From contig CM042032.1 of the NCBI GenBank assembly GCA_023525975.1, positions 70,950,260 through 71,014,259 on the forward strand: 64,000 nt of DNA, written 5' to 3'. Below are positions 1 through 11,080 of the stretch, in pieces. Position 1 is the stretch's first letter. Each line of letters opens with the position of its first letter. Below the pieces are notes generated by a model. It was not told the DNA's origin, made no database searches, and was given only the letters and a program-made list of their open reading frames with translations. The position numbers and the translations under genes were made by a program. Source of the stretch: Smallanthus sonchifolius (taxonomy: Eukaryota; Streptophyta; Magnoliopsida; Asterales; Asteraceae).

Positions 1-63
1 AGTAGGGAAGTGGTTGTGATAGAGTTGATACGTGGAGTGGAGTTAAGAGCCGCATAGTAGACA

Positions 64-516
64 TCATTTTCGTTCACTCCCCTCATAAGTTGTGCCCCCG
101 TGCGAAGATCTTTCACCAAAAAAATGATAAGGGAAAAATTCAACAGAAACAACGTTAGTTTTGCATAGCTTAGCAACGGAAATAATTTTGTTCCGTATCT
201 GAGGAGCAAGTAAAACATCATTAAAAGATAAAGGTTTGAGTTGTGTGTTTAGTTTTGCATATCCAGTATGTGAAATAAATAAAACGTTACCGTTGCCAAG
301 GATGATCTCATCCGGACCACCATACTTGGAAAGATTTTGAACAGAAGAACGGCCCGAGGTGACATGGTGGAAGGCGCCACTATCGAACATCCAAGGGGTC
401 GATGGTGTAGTGGGCCGAGATGAAGTGATGTTATCCACAGGACCCGCATTCACCGAGATATTGTTGTCTTGTAAGAACTGAGCCAATTTCCTGCACTCCT
501 TGGTGTCATGGCCGGT
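64..516 (-). pseudogene. Copia retrotransposon gag/protease fragment
   Basis: The minus strand encodes the end of a Copia gag zinc knuckle (GHDTKEC, near 495-515) followed by the start of the aspartic protease, with the active-site context WMFDSGAFHHVT. In Copia families the protease releases gag, integrase and reverse transcriptase from the polyprotein. The frame runs about 140 residues and then stops; no integrase or reverse transcriptase follows before the window edge. The gag part of the same element appears to continue at 3450-3830 on the same strand, so it was split by the insertion at 516-3450. Element type is confident, family is not assigned. Confidence 0.85.
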
Positions 517-1749
517 GTCACACCCCGCCTAGGGCGGAAACACGGGATGCGGCGAAGTAGGTGATCGATCATAGACTTTGATTACAACAAACTACATCTA
601 AATGCATTCATTACCAAAGGTTTCAGTTATTACATGAAATGATAAATTATTTCAAGACAATACATGCCAAAATACCATACTTAGCCAAGTATCCGACTTA
701 AATAGCAAGTTTGTTAGGTATGACCTAGATGTCCTAGGTTATAACCATAAAACTTCAAAAGTGATCCTACGTGCATGCATGTCTTTCCTTCCATGATTAG
801 TTACCTGAGAAATACATACTAAAATGTCAACATAAAGTTGGTGAGTTCACAGTTTTAAGTAAGCAGTAAAATATGTTTTATTTGGACTACGAGATTTTCG
901 AGTGTGTAGAGTATTGTCGATCAAACAATACTTATGTATGCGCATTATTACCATAAGCTACCGTAACCGACACTTGACGTTTGTGAAATAACCCGTCATT
1001 TGACCGAGTTATTATTGTGAGCCCCGCCCAATGTTCTGTCATGAAACATTGTATGTGTTTGTGTATGAATAGTATGCACCCGCTTTGACCTCCAGTCAAG
1101 GTTAGTGCGACTAACCACAGGTGGGGGTGTCAACCCAAATAGATCTATTCATACGTTCCACGTCTGAACCAGCTAACGATTATAGTATCCTGGGTACTTA
1201 GTATGACCGTTGCGTACTTATGTAACAATCGTTTTGTGTACTCGTATCCAGATGTGAGCTATGTATTCTCCCCCGTATGTTTAAATAAAATTTAAAACAA
1301 GTAAAATTGGGCCCGTGAGACTCACCTTGTCTATCGAGGTGTTGAGCGATGAGATGTGCAGTAAGTCCAACAAATGTCCGACCTATCCGTGGCCTAAATT
1401 ATTTAAGACACCTTAGGTACTATGAGGTTGTCTAAGTGTGGTTTGGTCACCTGACCAATACCCTGAGGTCTCGACCCTTGTCTCGTAATATCTTACAAGG
1501 GTCCGACCCGATCGCCATTGGTGATACGACTTGTTGTTCAAGTTTATTAAATTCCTTAATAAATATTGTGACTCAGTATTTATTTATTCAAAAACTTTGT
1601 TTGATTCTTAGAATAAATATATGTAACATATATTTATTAAAATTATTCCCAATTAATATGTTGTCATAAAATAATATTCATATTATTTTATTATTTTAAA
1701 CTTCTTTTTGTCCATGTGTATATATATATTAATCATTTATAATTATAGG

Positions 1750-1752
<3 letters not shown>

Positions 1753-1784
<32 letters not shown>
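1753..1784. repeat. (TA)n microsatellite
   Basis: About 32 bases of uninterrupted alternating A and T inside the non-coding insertion complex. Confidence 0.9.
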
Positions 1785-1788
<4 letters not shown>

Positions 1789-2495
1789 GTAGGTTATCAT
1801 ATTTAAAATAATCATATTATTTTATATGTTTTTCAAGCCAATTAATTTACCCTCGTGTATTAATATATATATAACTAAGATTGTTATATATTAGCCATAA
1901 TGAGATATTTTCTTATAAATATAATTTTATAAAAATCTTCTCTTATCCAAAATTATTTATAGTTATTAATTTATAAAAATGTGTTATTATAACATAAATC
2001 AATTATTTATTTTATTATGACAAAATTTAGAGCTTTTAACCTATTCTCTTTAATCGTTATTTATTTTAAAAACCCGTCTTTTATACAGTAGAACCACGAT
2101 CCGTCTCCGATACGTTTAACACTCGTTATTTAAGTTATAATCCGATTGTAAATTAATTTATCACCAACTTTAATATCGTTAAAAATAAACGAGTCAGAAT
2201 CTCACGTAAACCGTCGGGAGAAGGTGACGGCGAAATACGCGGGTCCGATTCCTTTCCGAAACGTCCCGAATGACTTCGTAAGTTCCCGAAACGATCTGTA
2301 GGCTTCATGTGAACGTAATGTAGTGACCGTAGACGAGAACCGGTGACCCGAAAGAACTGGTTTTTGTTCCGAAAGGATCTCGCAAAGGTGGCGGAGGCTG
2401 TGACGGGTAGGGGTGGTGCGCTATGGTGGTTGCGGGGGTGATGTAAGGATGTTGTTGAAGTTGTCGGGCCTGGGGTGAGGCTGTGGTGGTGGTTA

Positions 2496-2660
2496 CACTA
2501 CAACAAATTGACCCTGTCCCGACGCCACCTGTACCGACGACATTTGTCGTCGGGATAGGTCACCCTATACCGACGACATGTCGTCGGTATAGGTCAAAAC
2601 CAAAATTTTGGTAGGGAGACCCTATAGCGACGACATGTCGTCGGTATAGGGTTGAGGCGA
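2496..2660 (+). mobile_element. CACTA (En/Spm) transposon terminus with subterminal palindromes
   Basis: The sequence CACTACAACAAA at 2496 is the classic end of CACTA elements. It is followed by inverted and direct copies of a motif built on GACGACATGTCGTC with CCTATACC flanks (about 2520-2655), as expected for subterminal transposase-binding repeats. The opposite end (TTTGTTGTAGTG) was not found, so this is a truncated or solo end. A purine-rich, non-coding stretch (2660-2940) follows. Confidence 0.75.
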
Positions 2661-3449
2661 GAGGTGAAGGTGACGGGCGATGAGAGTGGTGATGGGAACT
2701 GTTAGGTGGTGGTTTGTGGGTATGAGGGCTGCCGAGAGAGAGGATGAGAGGATGTGGGGTGGAGGTGAGGATGTGGGGTGGAGGTGGTGACGTGAGGGTG
2801 GAGAAGAGCAAAGGATGGTGAGGGTGGTGGATCGGTGGTGGTGTCGGGTGGTGGTGAGGGAACCGAAGAAGAGGGAGAAGGGTGAAGAGTTGTGTAAGTT
2901 TGTGGTGTTGAAGGTGTGATACATACATGTATATATAGGGGTGTTTTCATGCGTACATGATTATTTTTTTTTTAATTTAAAATTTTTTTTATCATTTTAT
3001 CCAAATCAAATCTTCCCAAATCCAACACTTTTTTTTTTCTTAATATTTAATTAGGGTGTGGAGTGATACCCGCTTGTTTCTTGTTCGGTAAAATACCCAT
3101 GTGTTGTTATTTTCGTTTGTTACTACGTGTCGGGTATCCGAAATAATAATAATTTAGTAGTTCGGGTATTATAATATATGTTCGACATATATTAGTTTTA
3201 TAGTCTCGTTTGATTGGGTATCCTCTAACATATAAACAATATATATAACGGAAATATATATAAGGAGGATGTTTTCGAGTTACCTAAATATTATTTTGGT
3301 GTATCATCAACGCGATATGTGACATGGAAATATCTAATATTTCCCGTGTAATCGTGTGTGGGTTGGACTCTATTGGACCAGATTAGACTTAATTAATTAA
3401 AAATTAGTCTAATATGCACGATTATGTTTAAATAATTATGTGGTAAATT

Positions 3450-3830
3450 ACCAGTTGTGGGATATTGCAGAATTGGCAATAAAAGGTGTTCCTTGAGGCA
3501 GACCCCGATTTCCACCATTTCGGTTTTGGCTATGCGGACCATTTTGATTATTTGAGGGCCAGTGTGATCGATTTGCACCATTATTCCAAGGCCGAGATAC
3601 ACCACCCAATTTGTAGATTGGCGCTGAGTGTAGTTCATTGTAGTGATGACCGGTTCGGGTGTAAATTCCTTCAAGGAGCGTTCATAGTCAAGCAGTTTGT
3701 CAAAAAGTTCAGCGAATGATATTGTGGTTTCCCGGACTTTGATAGCTGCAGTAATGTTGTTGTATTCATCTCCTATTTGTTTTGTGCAACGAGCTGATCG
3801 TATTAACCCATAAGGTACCTTGTTCATCGA
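3450..3830 (-). pseudogene. Copia gag fragment (UBN2-type)
   Basis: Minus-strand translation reads as the end of the gag capsid domain (ISFAELFDKLLDYERSL) followed, after a frameshift near 3620, by the N/G/Q-rich linker typical of Copia gag. It is broken by the frameshift, cut on one side by the insertion complex and on the other by LINE sequence near 3790-3830. Orientation and order fit the protease fragment at 64-516, so both are probably one original element. Confidence 0.75.
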
Positions 3831-4230
3831 TGAACCTCCCGAGCCAGTTACATAGATGAGCTAAATTCGAGGTTTGGAGCGAACCAATGCGGCCGCCCTG
3901 ATTTTTTGCTGCCATCATAGTATCCCATCCTATCCAACAGATTTTTGAAGCCTCATCTTTCATACCCCAACAAAATCTTCTACGAATACATTCCATCGAG
4001 TTGATCACCTGCAAAGGAGCACGAAAATAGAGAGGTAATAAAGTGGGAGGCTTCCCAAAACCGATTTCACCAAAGTTAATCTACCCCCAGTTGATAAGGT
4101 GGTCGCTTTCCAAAAGGATAACTTGTTTGACAACTTATTTAACACGGGAGCCCAATTTCTAATAGTGCTCATGTTTATCCCAATAGAAAGCCCGCGGTAA
4201 AAGAATGAAGATTGACTGCTTGGCAGCGTA
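3790..4230 (-). pseudogene. L1-type LINE reverse transcriptase C-terminal fragment
   Basis: Two overlapping minus-strand frames carry the conserved stretch after the plant L1 reverse transcriptase core: GGRLTLVKSVLGSLPLYYLS (about 4030-4090) and then IRRRFCWG...IGWD...SNLAHLCNW (about 3850-3985). The family copies itself by target-primed reverse transcription; this copy has a frameshift near 4010 and no catalytic core. It joins RTE-type sequence near 4210-4240 without a visible boundary motif. Confidence 0.8.
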
Positions 4231-4540
4231 TCTTTTATGAACCCCTCTCCTCTCCGGGCTATCCCAAATAAGTTGGTGTGGCACACTATCGTAAGCCTTT
4301 TCTAAGTCAATGAACACTATGTGCAAATCCTCCTTTTTCTCCTTAGAATGTGTATCGCTTCAGTGGTGGACCATCCTGGCATAAAACCAAATTGGTTTAC
4401 AGTAACATTTGTTTCCCGCCTAATTCTTGTTTCAGTTACTATTTCCCACAATTTCATGGTATGACTTAGTAGTTTGATACTCCTATAATTTACACAACAT
4501 TGAGCTTCTCCTTTATTCTTGCACAACGAGATGTTTGTTC
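4215..4540 (-). pseudogene. RTE-type LINE reverse transcriptase fragment
   Basis: Minus-strand codons match the finger region of the much better preserved RTE element at 41610-44973 (shared words NYR.IKLL.HTMKLWE and QFGFMPG.STTEAIHILRR). A frame break occurs near 4320, after which a decayed AYDSVP motif can be read. The fragment is abruptly fused to L1 sequence, so this is a chimeric junction of two LINE clades. Confidence 0.8.
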
Positions 4541-4613
4541 ACGACAACATGTTGTTTGATTGGACAAAATGAAATCATAAAAAAGTCAATATTTTTTTGG
4601 ATGGAAAGCGGAT

Positions 4614-5115
4614 ATGAGTAGAGTTCCAACAAGGGTGGCACTAGCTAAAAGAAACGTGTTTGTAAACTCCACGGTTTATGATTCTTATAGCTCAGCATTT
4701 GAACCATCAGATCATTTGCTCGTTCACTGTCAAAAAACCAAAGTAGTTTGGAAAATGGTTAAAGATTGGTGCAATATAGACGTGGAAGCAGGAGACTCGA
4801 TATTGGAAAATTTGAAATTCAAAGATAGATGTCAAGGTAGCAACGCATTTAAAAAGATGGGGCTAAGCATCATTTTGGTAACTTTTTTGGTTCTTATGGA
4901 AGGCGAGGAACGATAGACTCTTCAACAACATTCACAAGGATGCGGAAAAAATGTGGAGGAAATCAAGGCGAGTTCGTCATTTTGGATAAAAATAGGGCGA
5001 CATTCAATTTATTATTTTGGGTTGATCGGTGTAATTTCATGTAAGATTGTGAGCTTGTATTGTATTTATCTCCACTTGCTATAACATCTTGTTTGGCTGA
5101 GGCTTGAAATTAAGA
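4614..5115 (+). pseudogene. L1-type LINE 3' end (zf-RVT domain fragment)
   Basis: Plus-strand codons read RVPTRVALAKRNV and SDHLLVHC...VWKMVKDWC, the zinc-binding region found at the C-terminus of plant L1 ORF2. After a frameshift near 4885 the text continues in another frame to about 5110. It lies in opposite orientation to the L1 piece at 3790-4230, so the two are either separate insertions or halves of an inverted copy. About 100 bases of AT-rich sequence follow. Confidence 0.75.
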
Positions 5116-5214
5116 ACCCTATACAAAACAGATTGTGATAAACAGTGGTTTCTTTTGGTTGGTCCACGTGGCAAGTTGTTAATGGACAATTTTTTTTTAT
5201 TTTTTATTTTTTAA

Positions 5215-5631
5215 TTTTCATTTTCAGCCCCTTATAATATTTATAATATACGATTTTTACCCGTTTCATTTTCTAATAATTTCGTTTTTCTTTGATAACT
5301 TTCGTTCGTTACCTTTTAAAAAAATGGAATGCGGCTGCTTTTGGATTTTTTTTGTGAACGTTCCGGTGTAATATTTTTTTAAAAACAGAGTTGTATTCAA
5401 AATTGAGTATATTTTTTTTGTGCCGGACGTTATAGCGAGCAACATTACCGTTGCGGTGCCGTGACAAACCCAACCGCTTATGAGCGAACAACATCGTTAG
5501 CGGTGTTCTGGTATTATCGTATACGATATCGGTTTTCGACGAGTCGACGCGATTACTACCAAACTCTTGCCGTGTAATACGGAGAAAAAACGACCGCGCT
5601 CCACCCTCGAAACGCGGGGTAATAATACTAG
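5215..5631 (+). mobile_element. Helitron, family B copy 1
   Basis: The 3' end shows a GC-rich hairpin remnant (CGCG...CGCG near 5597-5615) followed by CTAG at 5628-5631 and a T, the Helitron 3' signature. The body is shared with copies at 11673-12260, 25600-25935 and 25990-26227 (common block around GAACAACATC and the GCCGTGAC stretch). There is no coding capacity, so it is non-autonomous. The 5' edge is estimated from where similarity between copies begins. Confidence 0.7.
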
Positions 5632-5923
5632 TTTTACATATAATGCATTTGCCGTTAAAAAACATTTTTTTTACCACACAACTGACAACCGTGCTATTTT
5701 TTCTGAACTTATTCCAAAAAGAAAAAGAACAATACATATTAAAACATTTTATTTATTTCTCTGTCTACCAAATATATTAATTAAAACTAATTACTCGTAA
5801 TTAGAAATAATTATTTATAATATCTCGAATTTATCCGCCGACAATTCCGCCGATGGACACACCTTTCACTTTGGATTCCCATAACCCACGTACGCCTCTG
5901 TCATCTAATCAATTAAAACACGC

Positions 5924-5929
5924 CACGTG
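5924..5929 (+). promoter_or_regulatory. G-box (CACGTG)
   Basis: A perfect CACGTG core in GCCACGTGTT lies about 230 bases upstream of the start codon at 6157. It is a possible bZIP/bHLH site; function is inferred from position only. Confidence 0.5.
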
Positions 5930-6007
5930 TTTGATTCTCATTTACAGTTTTCCTTTTTTCTTTTCATTTTTTTATAATAATAAAAGTCTAAGCGTTTCCG
6001 AACATAA

Positions 6008-6017
6008 TTTTGGCGGG
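6008..6017 (+). promoter_or_regulatory. E2F-type site (TTTTGGCGGG)
   Basis: It contains TTTGGCGG, a close fit to the plant E2F consensus TTTSSCGS, about 140 bases upstream of the start codon at 6157. Such sites are typical of genes expressed at the G1/S transition. Confidence 0.55.
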
Positions 6018-6037
6018 CGTTTCAAATTGCTGATTCA

Positions 6038-6045
6038 AAACCCTA
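6038..6045 (+). promoter_or_regulatory. telo-box (AAACCCTA)
   Basis: An AAACCCTA element sits 30 bases after the E2F-type site and before the start codon at 6157. Telo-boxes near the transcription start are common in plant cell-cycle and ribosomal protein genes. Confidence 0.55.
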
Positions 6046-6156
6046 GTTGCTCCCATTTCTGCGCCCTCTCTACGCCTTCCTCTGTTTCTGGTTGAATTTC
6101 AGGTCTGTTTTTGTGCTTAGATAATTGATTTTTCTTTGATTGTTGGAAATTTGGAA

Positions 6157-6885
6157 ATGACTGCTAATGCATTGAATCAGGTTACTATAGCTCGGAAGTT
6201 TCATTTTAACTACACCACCCCGGATAGGGCTCGACAGGAAATGTTGAATACAATGACTCCGGTCCCTTCACAACACTGGCCTTTTGAGAGGTCAGTATCT
6301 CAAATCCCATTTCTTACTCTCTGGAAAAGATCATTGCCGGTAGTGGTGAAAAATGGGCGGTATGAGTAAGGGTTAAAATATGTATCTTTTTCATATGGGT
6401 CGGGTCTAGTTGACCCAAAACACTTTTTTTGCAAAAATTTTTAAATTTTTTAAACAACCAAATGTTCAGATATGATTATAACATTCGTATTATCTCAATA
6501 ATCAATTCTTTTAATTAAAACACTCTTTCGGTGATTTTTGATCCGTTAGTGATAAAACATAACCTGCATCGACCATTCACAAGTAAATGACTTAATAACA
6601 TGATTTTGTGCCCACTACAGTAAGGAAGATGAGAAAAGGAAAGTACTGACATTACCAAGAACTCCAAAAGCACCTAGGCATGGGGCTCGCTCTCCCTCAC
6701 GCCTCAAACTGATTGAGATGCGCCAAGTGGCAGCTGTTTTGTTCCAGGAATCATCATTTTCTCCGAGGTACATTGTTCCATCTGTACTGCCAAAACCCAT
6801 ATGCAAACCGTTTCCTTCCAACAGAGTGTTGTTTGATGAAGAACTTGAGCTTTGTCAGGCTGTTGCTCAGAATAAACTTCGTTAG
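6157..6885 (+). CDS. 132-aa protein of unknown function, two exons
   Basis: The model is exon 1 at 6157-6290 and exon 2 at 6621-6885, joined within a Ser codon; the intron starts GTCAGT and ends CACTACAG. It gives 132 residues and ends in TAG. The start ATG follows a likely leader, with an in-frame upstream region lacking another ATG. The protein is soluble-looking, with a basic middle (RTPKAPRHGARSPSRLK, about residues 58-74) containing TP and SP sites, and an acidic-hydrophobic C-terminus (LFDEELELCQAV). No signal peptide, membrane segment or domain that I recognise. The promoter carries a G-box, an E2F-type site and a telo-box, which suggests expression in dividing cells and possibly a nuclear or cell-cycle role; that is inference. 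Splicing is supported by frame continuity only. Confidence 0.65.
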
Positions 6886-7247
6886 TAATCACATAAAGCT
6901 TATTTATATGCATGTACAGTAGCCATTTCGTTCCCGCCTTTTTGTTATCTAGGTTCTTACCAATGGTGGATCTTCTGAAACCTTTGATGGCGCTGTGGTT
7001 TGTGTTAGTTGGATAGATCGGTTGTGAAGGGAATAATGTTTCAATCTTTTGTTTTAGATGTTTTGAGGACATGTTTTTTCTTCTTGAGAAATCTTACTAT
7101 AGACTGTTCTTGTATGGTTTATTTTTATTCCTTTTTGAATAAATTTATGCATGCTACATATTTATGCCGCTAGCCATTGTTAGACCAAATTATTGTGTGA
7201 ATACAAGTTTGATTTGTAGTTCTATGATTGGGTATGTATTATATTTT

Positions 7248-7570
7248 AACTATGATCTTATGGCTGATAATAATCCATATTATCAATTTAGTTAGTGATA
7301 GTCCTAACTTTAACTTTTGTTGTCTATAGCAGTCTCAGTAACATAATAATCATAAATTTACGTTTCATTTACACTTGTTTTGCTCAAAATGATGATTTTA
7401 AACGAAATGGAGATACATACAAGTGCAATAGAGTGGAAATCAAGTGTAAGTGAAGCGTAAATTTATGATGATTATGTTAGTGGGATTGCTATTAACAATA
7501 AAAGTGAAAGTTATGACTGTCACCGGCCAAGTTGATAGTATGGATTATTATCAGTCAATAGGTCATAGTT
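7248..7570. mobile_element. Foldback MITE with about 120-bp inverted arms
   Basis: The left arm (7248-7380) and right arm (about 7437-7570) are reverse complements with scattered mismatches, sharing words such as GATAATAATCCATA and TCATAAATTTACG. Both outer ends read AACTATG. The loop is about 60 bases. Arms this long resemble Mutator-like foldback elements, but I could not fix a target-site duplication. Confidence 0.7.
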
Positions 7571-9560
7571 TGGATTATTAAAATCCAATCTACCAAATGA
7601 GAAAGATGCTTGGAGATGAATGGGTTTTATAGTGTATAAGGATGAAAAAGTGCAGAGATTGATGGATTTTAAGTAGGGTTTGGGTTGGCGTTTCCGGTCG
7701 GGTTTGGGTTGGCGATTGGTATAAATCAACTTTAAAGGTTACATGTGTTTTGAAAAGTTTGAGCCTTGACCTATACATGTTTATTAAAAAGGTTAGACGT
7801 GTCTGTTTGTATTTAATTGACAAGTGCTATTGATATTCGTAAGTGAGGTATAAAAAGATGAGAGAAACAATATAAAATCAAATAATTTAAGCAAAAGATC
7901 AAATCATTCTCCATTTTCAATATTTTTTAGTAATGTGATTTAGAATCAAAATCAATCATTGTTTACAATCAGTTTAGTTCAAAATCTGCTATTTTACGAT
8001 CGTTCAGAATTTTTTGTATGACTAGGTGGTTTAGGGAAGCTAACGGATGGCTTAAGAAACTACTTCTAAATCTAGACAATTTGCGTATGTAATCATCGAA
8101 TTCATACAAAGTTTGATACTCTTTTTAAAATAAAAGTATTTTTTTTAATATTTATGAGACTAAAAAATACTTTATTTTGAATACCATTTGGTTTTTAATA
8201 AAATTTATATTGAAATGTAAACAAAATTTAAACAACATTTTGTATTTAAAATCTTTTAATAAAACTAAATATTACAAATTATTAGAGAAAAACTAAATTA
8301 TATGTTAACATATATTGGAATATAAGAAAAAGAATTTACAAATTCAAAATAGGACAATTAACACAACATTCCTTTTTTTTATTTCTAATATTTCATTTAA
8401 CATAGAGTTTGATTTTCTCTAATAACTTTTATTATTTAAATATAAAGAAAATCTAAGAACACAATTTTGTTTAAAATTCTTTTTGTCTACATTTCAGCAT
8501 AAATTTTATTGAAACCCGAGTTGTATTAAAAATAAAGTATTTTTTATATTTACGAGATCAAAAAGTAATTTATGTTAGATATAACTCGGTTTTTAATAAA
8601 ATTTATGTTAAAATTTAGGCAAAATAAACTAAACAAAACTATAAATTTAGATTTTTTTTTAATAAACTAAATAATATATGTTAAATAAAATAATGATTAA
8701 GGAAAAGAAAAAGAAAAGGAATTTGAGAAAATAGAATTCGCTTTCACGAAATTAGTGAATTTGCTTACCATCTAGAAGTTTTTGAGCTTAGGGCTTCTAG
8801 CCTAACAATATCTTGGTTCTATTCTCATGATGAACATTGATATAGATTTAGGAGTAGGTTTAGAGATTGTGTGAACAACCTAGAAGTTTGTCATATTACA
8901 TAAGCGAATTAAGTGTAGTTTTACAAATGGTTCCAAAAACCGCCTAGAAGTACTGCATGTTTTCCTAAACCACCTAATCCTGTGAAAAAATTGATGGTTC
9001 GATTGAGACCAGAAACTTGTTCTTTAAAATATAATGTAATTTTGGAAACCGTATTGCCGTATTGGAACTGTTTCGTCATGGCAGACTACGACAGCTAGAA
9101 TTGGTCTGGCGGTGGCAGATGAAAATGAAAAGGTGGGGATTTGTTCAGAATTTGGTGGTGATTAAACCGTTATAGGCTTATTATATGTTTGAAATATGTT
9201 AACCGCTTATTCGAATGTGTGTTTTTCATAATATAAATCATAACATGGTAGTTTTATAAGCAATCGTAGAGCATATTGTGAGTAAATTAACAATAATAAG
9301 TAATCAAATTTATGTTTTAATTAATAAAATCTAAAAATTAATGACAAAACGAGCGTGTAACTTTATTTATACCTAGACTAAACATGACTCCATGCATGTT
9401 TATTCATCACTTTCCTTGCTCACACCATTCGAATGATAAGAAATTAATCAATAATTAATCTTAACACCAACTACTTCTTCATTCCACATGCATGCTTCCA
9501 TTGAATCCGCCTACAAGTCGATAACAGTTACGTCCTGGGTATAAGTTACACACCTCTGGC
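7571..9560. other. Intergenic AT-rich region with internal repeats
   Basis: No supported gene. At about 8110-8650 a roughly 110-base AT-rich block occurs twice in direct orientation (near 8112 and 8521) and once inverted (near 8470-8530), sharing GGTTTTTAATAAAATTTAT. This looks like remnants of an old foldback element. The rest shows nothing I can name. Confidence 0.5.
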
Positions 9561-9576
9561 AAACGTTCAACTCAAA

Positions 9577-9584
9577 TATAAATA
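9577..9584 (+). promoter_or_regulatory. TATA box (TATAAATA)
   Basis: A strong TATA element 84 bases upstream of the ATG at 9668, a normal distance for a plant gene with a short leader. Confidence 0.6.
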
Positions 9585-9667
9585 AACATTTTCATTTTAA
9601 TCTTGGGTGATTAAGTTGATGAAGCATTTCATACCATCTACAGATATTTGACTAAAGTTCATTCCCC

Positions 9668-10051
9668 ATGTCTCCATGCTTGCTGATACTACTTACCATA
9701 ATGTCTATAGTGATTATGTGGAGCATCAATCATACCAGTGGTGGTGGTATTTTGTTGGCTGTTGCGCAACAGCAACAGCCAACACCATCACCAGCACAAG
9801 ATAGAATTGGAGGTATACTCGGAGGTGGTGGAAGGGCTCAACAAGTGATGCAATGCTTCACAGGATGTGGGCAAGAAATTGTGGGGTGTGGTGTCACCTG
9901 CACCCTTGGATCATCTCAAAGTATCGCACCTTGCTTTATGGATTGTGGTCTCTCGAACTTTGTATGTATGAACAGCTGCTTCCAACCCTCCATTCCTGAT
10001 GTGGTTGCCTTCATCCCCGGTCCCACCCCTCAACCTGCACCCATGTATTAA
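9668..10051 (+). CDS. Small secreted cysteine-rich protein (8 Cys)
   Basis: This single-exon frame encodes 127 residues. Residues 1 to about 33 are hydrophobic (LLILLTIMSIVIMW and later ILLAVA), a likely signal peptide or signal anchor. A Gln/Pro and Gly-rich linker follows (about 34-58). The core (about residues 62-106) holds eight cysteines as two units of C-x3-C-x6-C-x3-C separated by ten residues, and the tail is Pro-rich. Paired C-x3-C motifs are seen in alpha-hairpinin and thionin-like plant peptides, so an extracellular defence or signalling role is possible. I do not recognise the exact family and give no symbol. A TATA box lies just upstream. It could also be a lineage-specific anther or seed secreted peptide; expression data would decide. 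Confidence 0.7.
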   Translation: MSPCLLILLTIMSIVIMWSINHTSGGGILLAVAQQQQPTPSPAQDRIGGILGGGGRAQQVMQCFTGCGQEIVGCGVTCTLGSSQSIAPCFMDCGLSNFVCMNSCFQPSIPDVVAFIPGPTPQPAPMY

Positions 10052-10411
10052 TCGGTCACTAGTTTGTCTAGCTAGCTCTAGTAGCACCACCACTCGGGTT
10101 AATTTATGCTTGCTAAAAACATACATATCTTATTATACGTATCGTCATTACACTTCTCTCTTACCGTATAGGTTGTTATAAGTATAGCACGTGCTTTGGT
10201 TTCATCTTGTGAAATTGTTTTTAAGTGCCTTAGCGACAATATTGTCAAAGGTGTCACTCATACCGTGAGTGAATTTCGGTTTCTCCATCTTTAACAAGTT
10301 TCGAATGATATGACATTCTTTTAGATCAAAATACGCGCTCTTTCAATGACAAACACATACATAATCATGTTTTAAAGATGCTTGAATTGTTTCAATATTA
10401 CTAGCCAATGG

Positions 10412-11080
10412 TACAACTACGCACCATTGGCTATATAATTACGCATCATTATAATATTAATATATATATATATATATATTATATAACAAATCAACTTTAA
10501 AAATTTTTATTTTAAATATATAATAATACTATATTCAAATTAAAAAAACAACTACACACAATTGGTTGTATAATTAAGCATCGCTATAATACATATATGA
10601 ATATATATATAGGGGTATGTTCTTTTGAGAACCAACAATATGTTAAGAACCGTGAGAACCGCATTAACTCTTGCTTTATTTATAATGTAAATTGACTAGA
10701 ATTCATTTACATTTCAATATGTTTAAGGTTTGGTTTTAAAAGACCTCGAATTTATAATCGTTTTTTTAAATGCATATATGCACTCATACTATATGCACAA
10801 ATGAATGCATATATGCATATTTTTATACTTTTTTTAAAAAAAATTCAGGAGAGATGAGATAAACTCAAACTAAGAGTGAGAAGAGATAAATAAAACATTG
10901 TTCTTGAAATTTACTTTTTTCACTAAAGCGATATGTACACGTTTTGTGTGGTTCTCACGGTTCTCAACATATTGTTGGTTCTCAAAAGAACATGCCCCTA
11001 TATATATATATATATATCACAAATCAACTTTAAAAAAGTTTATTTTAAATATACAATAATACTATATTCAAATTAAAAAA
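10412..11080. repeat. Tandem duplication of a ~135-bp AT-rich unit, second copy split by a MITE
   Basis: Unit 1 is 10412-10545. Unit 2 starts near 10549, is interrupted at its (TA)n tract by the MITE at 10611-10999, and resumes to about 11080. Both share CAAATCAACTTTAAAAA and AATACTATATTCAAATTAAA. Unit 1 therefore serves as the empty site. Confidence 0.75.
10611..10999. mobile_element. MITE in a (TA)n tract, ~50-bp TIR
   Basis: Terminal inverted repeats start AGGGG and share ATGTTCTTTTGAGAACC and the following 30 bases with very few mismatches. Both flanks are (TA)n, so the target-site duplication is TA-rich and cannot be sized. It is 389 bp with no coding capacity. Confidence 0.85.

Larger units (their letters stand above)
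516..3450. mobile_element. LTR-like insertion complex splitting a Copia element
   Basis: The left edge starts with TGTCACACCCCG, a common start of plant LTRs, directly after Copia codons; Copia gag resumes near 3450. The interior has no coding frame, a (TA)n tract at about 1753-1784 and a CACTA end at 2496. I could not find a matching right LTR end or a target-site duplication, so the right boundary is approximate and the complex may be several insertions. Confidence 0.45.

Noticed and set aside
2560..2950. Overlapping His/Pro/Ser-rich open frames on the minus strand
   Set aside because: They translate purine-rich repeats beside a CACTA end in several frames at once, with no conserved motif; they are composition artefacts.
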